The position numbers and the translations under genes were made by a program. A stretch of DNA of 5,905 bases from Modestobacter sp. (GTDB lineage Bacteria > Actinomycetota > Actinomycetes > Mycobacteriales > Geodermatophilaceae), in contig JAOPVN010000415.1 of the NCBI GenBank assembly GCA_025966175.1, positions 1 to 5,905 of the forward strand, given 5' to 3'. Under the pieces are notes generated by a model. The model was not told the DNA's origin. It saw nothing but the letters and a program-made list of their open reading frames with translations, and made no database searches. Below, in pieces: positions 5,508 to 5,905 of the stretch; the first letter of the stretch is position 1; each line of letters opens with the position of its first letter.

Positions 5508-5537
5508 CGGACGCATTCCGCGCGCAGAATGCGTCCG
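5508..5537. promoter_or_regulatory. 30-bp inverted repeat with perfect 11-bp arms, possible operator
   Basis: CGGACGCATTC (5508-5518) and GAATGCGTCCG (5527-5537) are exact reverse complements around an 8-base spacer, CGCGCGCA. It lies between divergent starts: the lipoprotein (5461 or 5479, -) and the membrane-protein gene (5546, +). That placement suits an operator for a dimeric regulator acting on both promoters. As RNA it would form a strong stem ending 8 bases before the ATG at 5546. No T tract follows. No second copy was noticed in the window. Confidence 0.6.
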
Positions 5538-5545
5538 CGGCCGCC

Positions 5546-5905
5546 ATGATCACCGCTGTGCTCGTGGCTGTCGGCGTCCTCGCGTTCACGCTCGTCGTCG
5601 CGCTGCTCATCGCCTGGTCGGTGGGCGGACAGGCGTTCTGGTCACGGAACCCGGCCCGGCACGACGACGACTGGCAGCTGCTGGGGGAGCGGTACGAGCT
5701 CGCCCGGGTGCGGCGGGCCGCCTACTGCTGGTGGCGCTCCCCGCGCTGACCTGGGGCAAGGAGCTGCAGGACCCGAGGCTGCGCGCCGCCGTCGTCGACC
5801 GGGTGCAGTCGGTCGAGGGGGTGGCCCGGGAGCGCCGGACCCGGCACCCCCGGGCCCGCTGCTGCTCGTCCGGGTGGCGCTCGGCGTCGGGACCCTCGCC
5901 GTCAC
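5546..5905 (+). pseudogene. Membrane-protein gene with two apparent frame breaks, cut by the window edge
   Basis: From ATG 5546 a 67-codon frame starts with a membrane segment (about residues 3-24, from AVLVAVGVLAF through LLIAW). It continues to WQLLGERYELARVRR and then ends in unlikely residues (CWW) at TGA 5747-5749. From about 5716 another frame carries convincing coding sequence, GRLLLVALPALTWGKELQD and on to VEGVARE (5832). From 5835 the third frame reads PDPAPPGPLLLVRVALGVGT, which looks like a second membrane segment running off the edge. Both changes correspond to losing one base (or an equivalent number). They could be sequencing or assembly errors in GC-rich sequence, or a decayed gene. 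The intact product would be a membrane protein with at least two membrane segments and a polar middle; I do not recognise the family. There is no Shine-Dalgarno before 5546, so a leaderless message or another start is possible. An annotator who ignores the breaks would call 5546-5749. Confidence 0.5.

Noticed and set aside
4346..5545. Long plus-strand open frame across the lipoprotein gene
   Set aside because: It is the GC-rich shadow of the minus-strand lipoprotein, with a low-complexity Gly/His/Arg/Val composition. Only the final part from 5546 looks like a protein.
5642..5905. An 87-residue minus-strand open frame at the right edge
   Set aside because: Pro/Arg/Gly-rich composition typical of an antisense shadow. 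The plus strand has clear membrane-protein-like sequence there, though in shifted frames.

Overview
The window is very GC-rich, with G or C at nearly every third codon position, several GTG starts and no insertion sequence, phage, CRISPR or RNA gene that I can see. A GAF-ANTAR regulator, a DUF5703-type small protein and a short acidic EAD/EQQ protein together point to a high-GC actinobacterium. The general look suggests Geodermatophilaceae or relatives, but that family placement is an inference from memory. No defence system or biosynthetic cluster is visible. This is mostly ordinary chromosomal sequence with some decayed pieces and several inverted repeats.

Layout. Bases 1-1717 (+) hold a probable two-gene operon: the C-terminal two thirds of an M20-family metallopeptidase/amidohydrolase and, 12 bases on, a short-chain dehydrogenase/reductase. 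It converges on a GAF-ANTAR regulator (2479-1739, -), with only 21 bases between the stops and a perfect 17-bp tandem duplication there. The ANTAR gene is divergent from a zinc-independent quinone oxidoreductase (2612-3571, +). The 132-bp divergent region carries an RNA-type hairpin next to the ANTAR ribosome binding site and a GTGAC-N4-GTCAC palindrome. A nested hairpin (3576-3619) separates the oxidoreductase from a convergent DUF5703-like gene (3841-3638, -). Divergent from that is a small, very acidic repeat protein (3992-4246, +), with a strong hairpin in its leader.

Right part. Bases 4248-4413 (-) are the remains of a RibD C-terminal/dihydrofolate-reductase-like gene: an intact ribosome binding site and N-terminus are joined, out of frame, to the C-terminal part, so most of the middle is gone. 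Upstream of it on the same strand is a secreted beta-propeller lipoprotein (5461-4463, -). A 30-bp palindromic element with perfect 11-bp arms (5508-5537) separates this lipoprotein from a divergent membrane-protein gene (5546 to the window edge, +), whose reading frame appears broken twice.

Working together. Only the peptidase/dehydrogenase pair is likely to be co-transcribed with a shared metabolic role, and the substrate is unknown. The ANTAR protein is a plausible RNA-binding regulator, and its own leader is the most obvious candidate target in the window. The other genes look like independent single-gene units.
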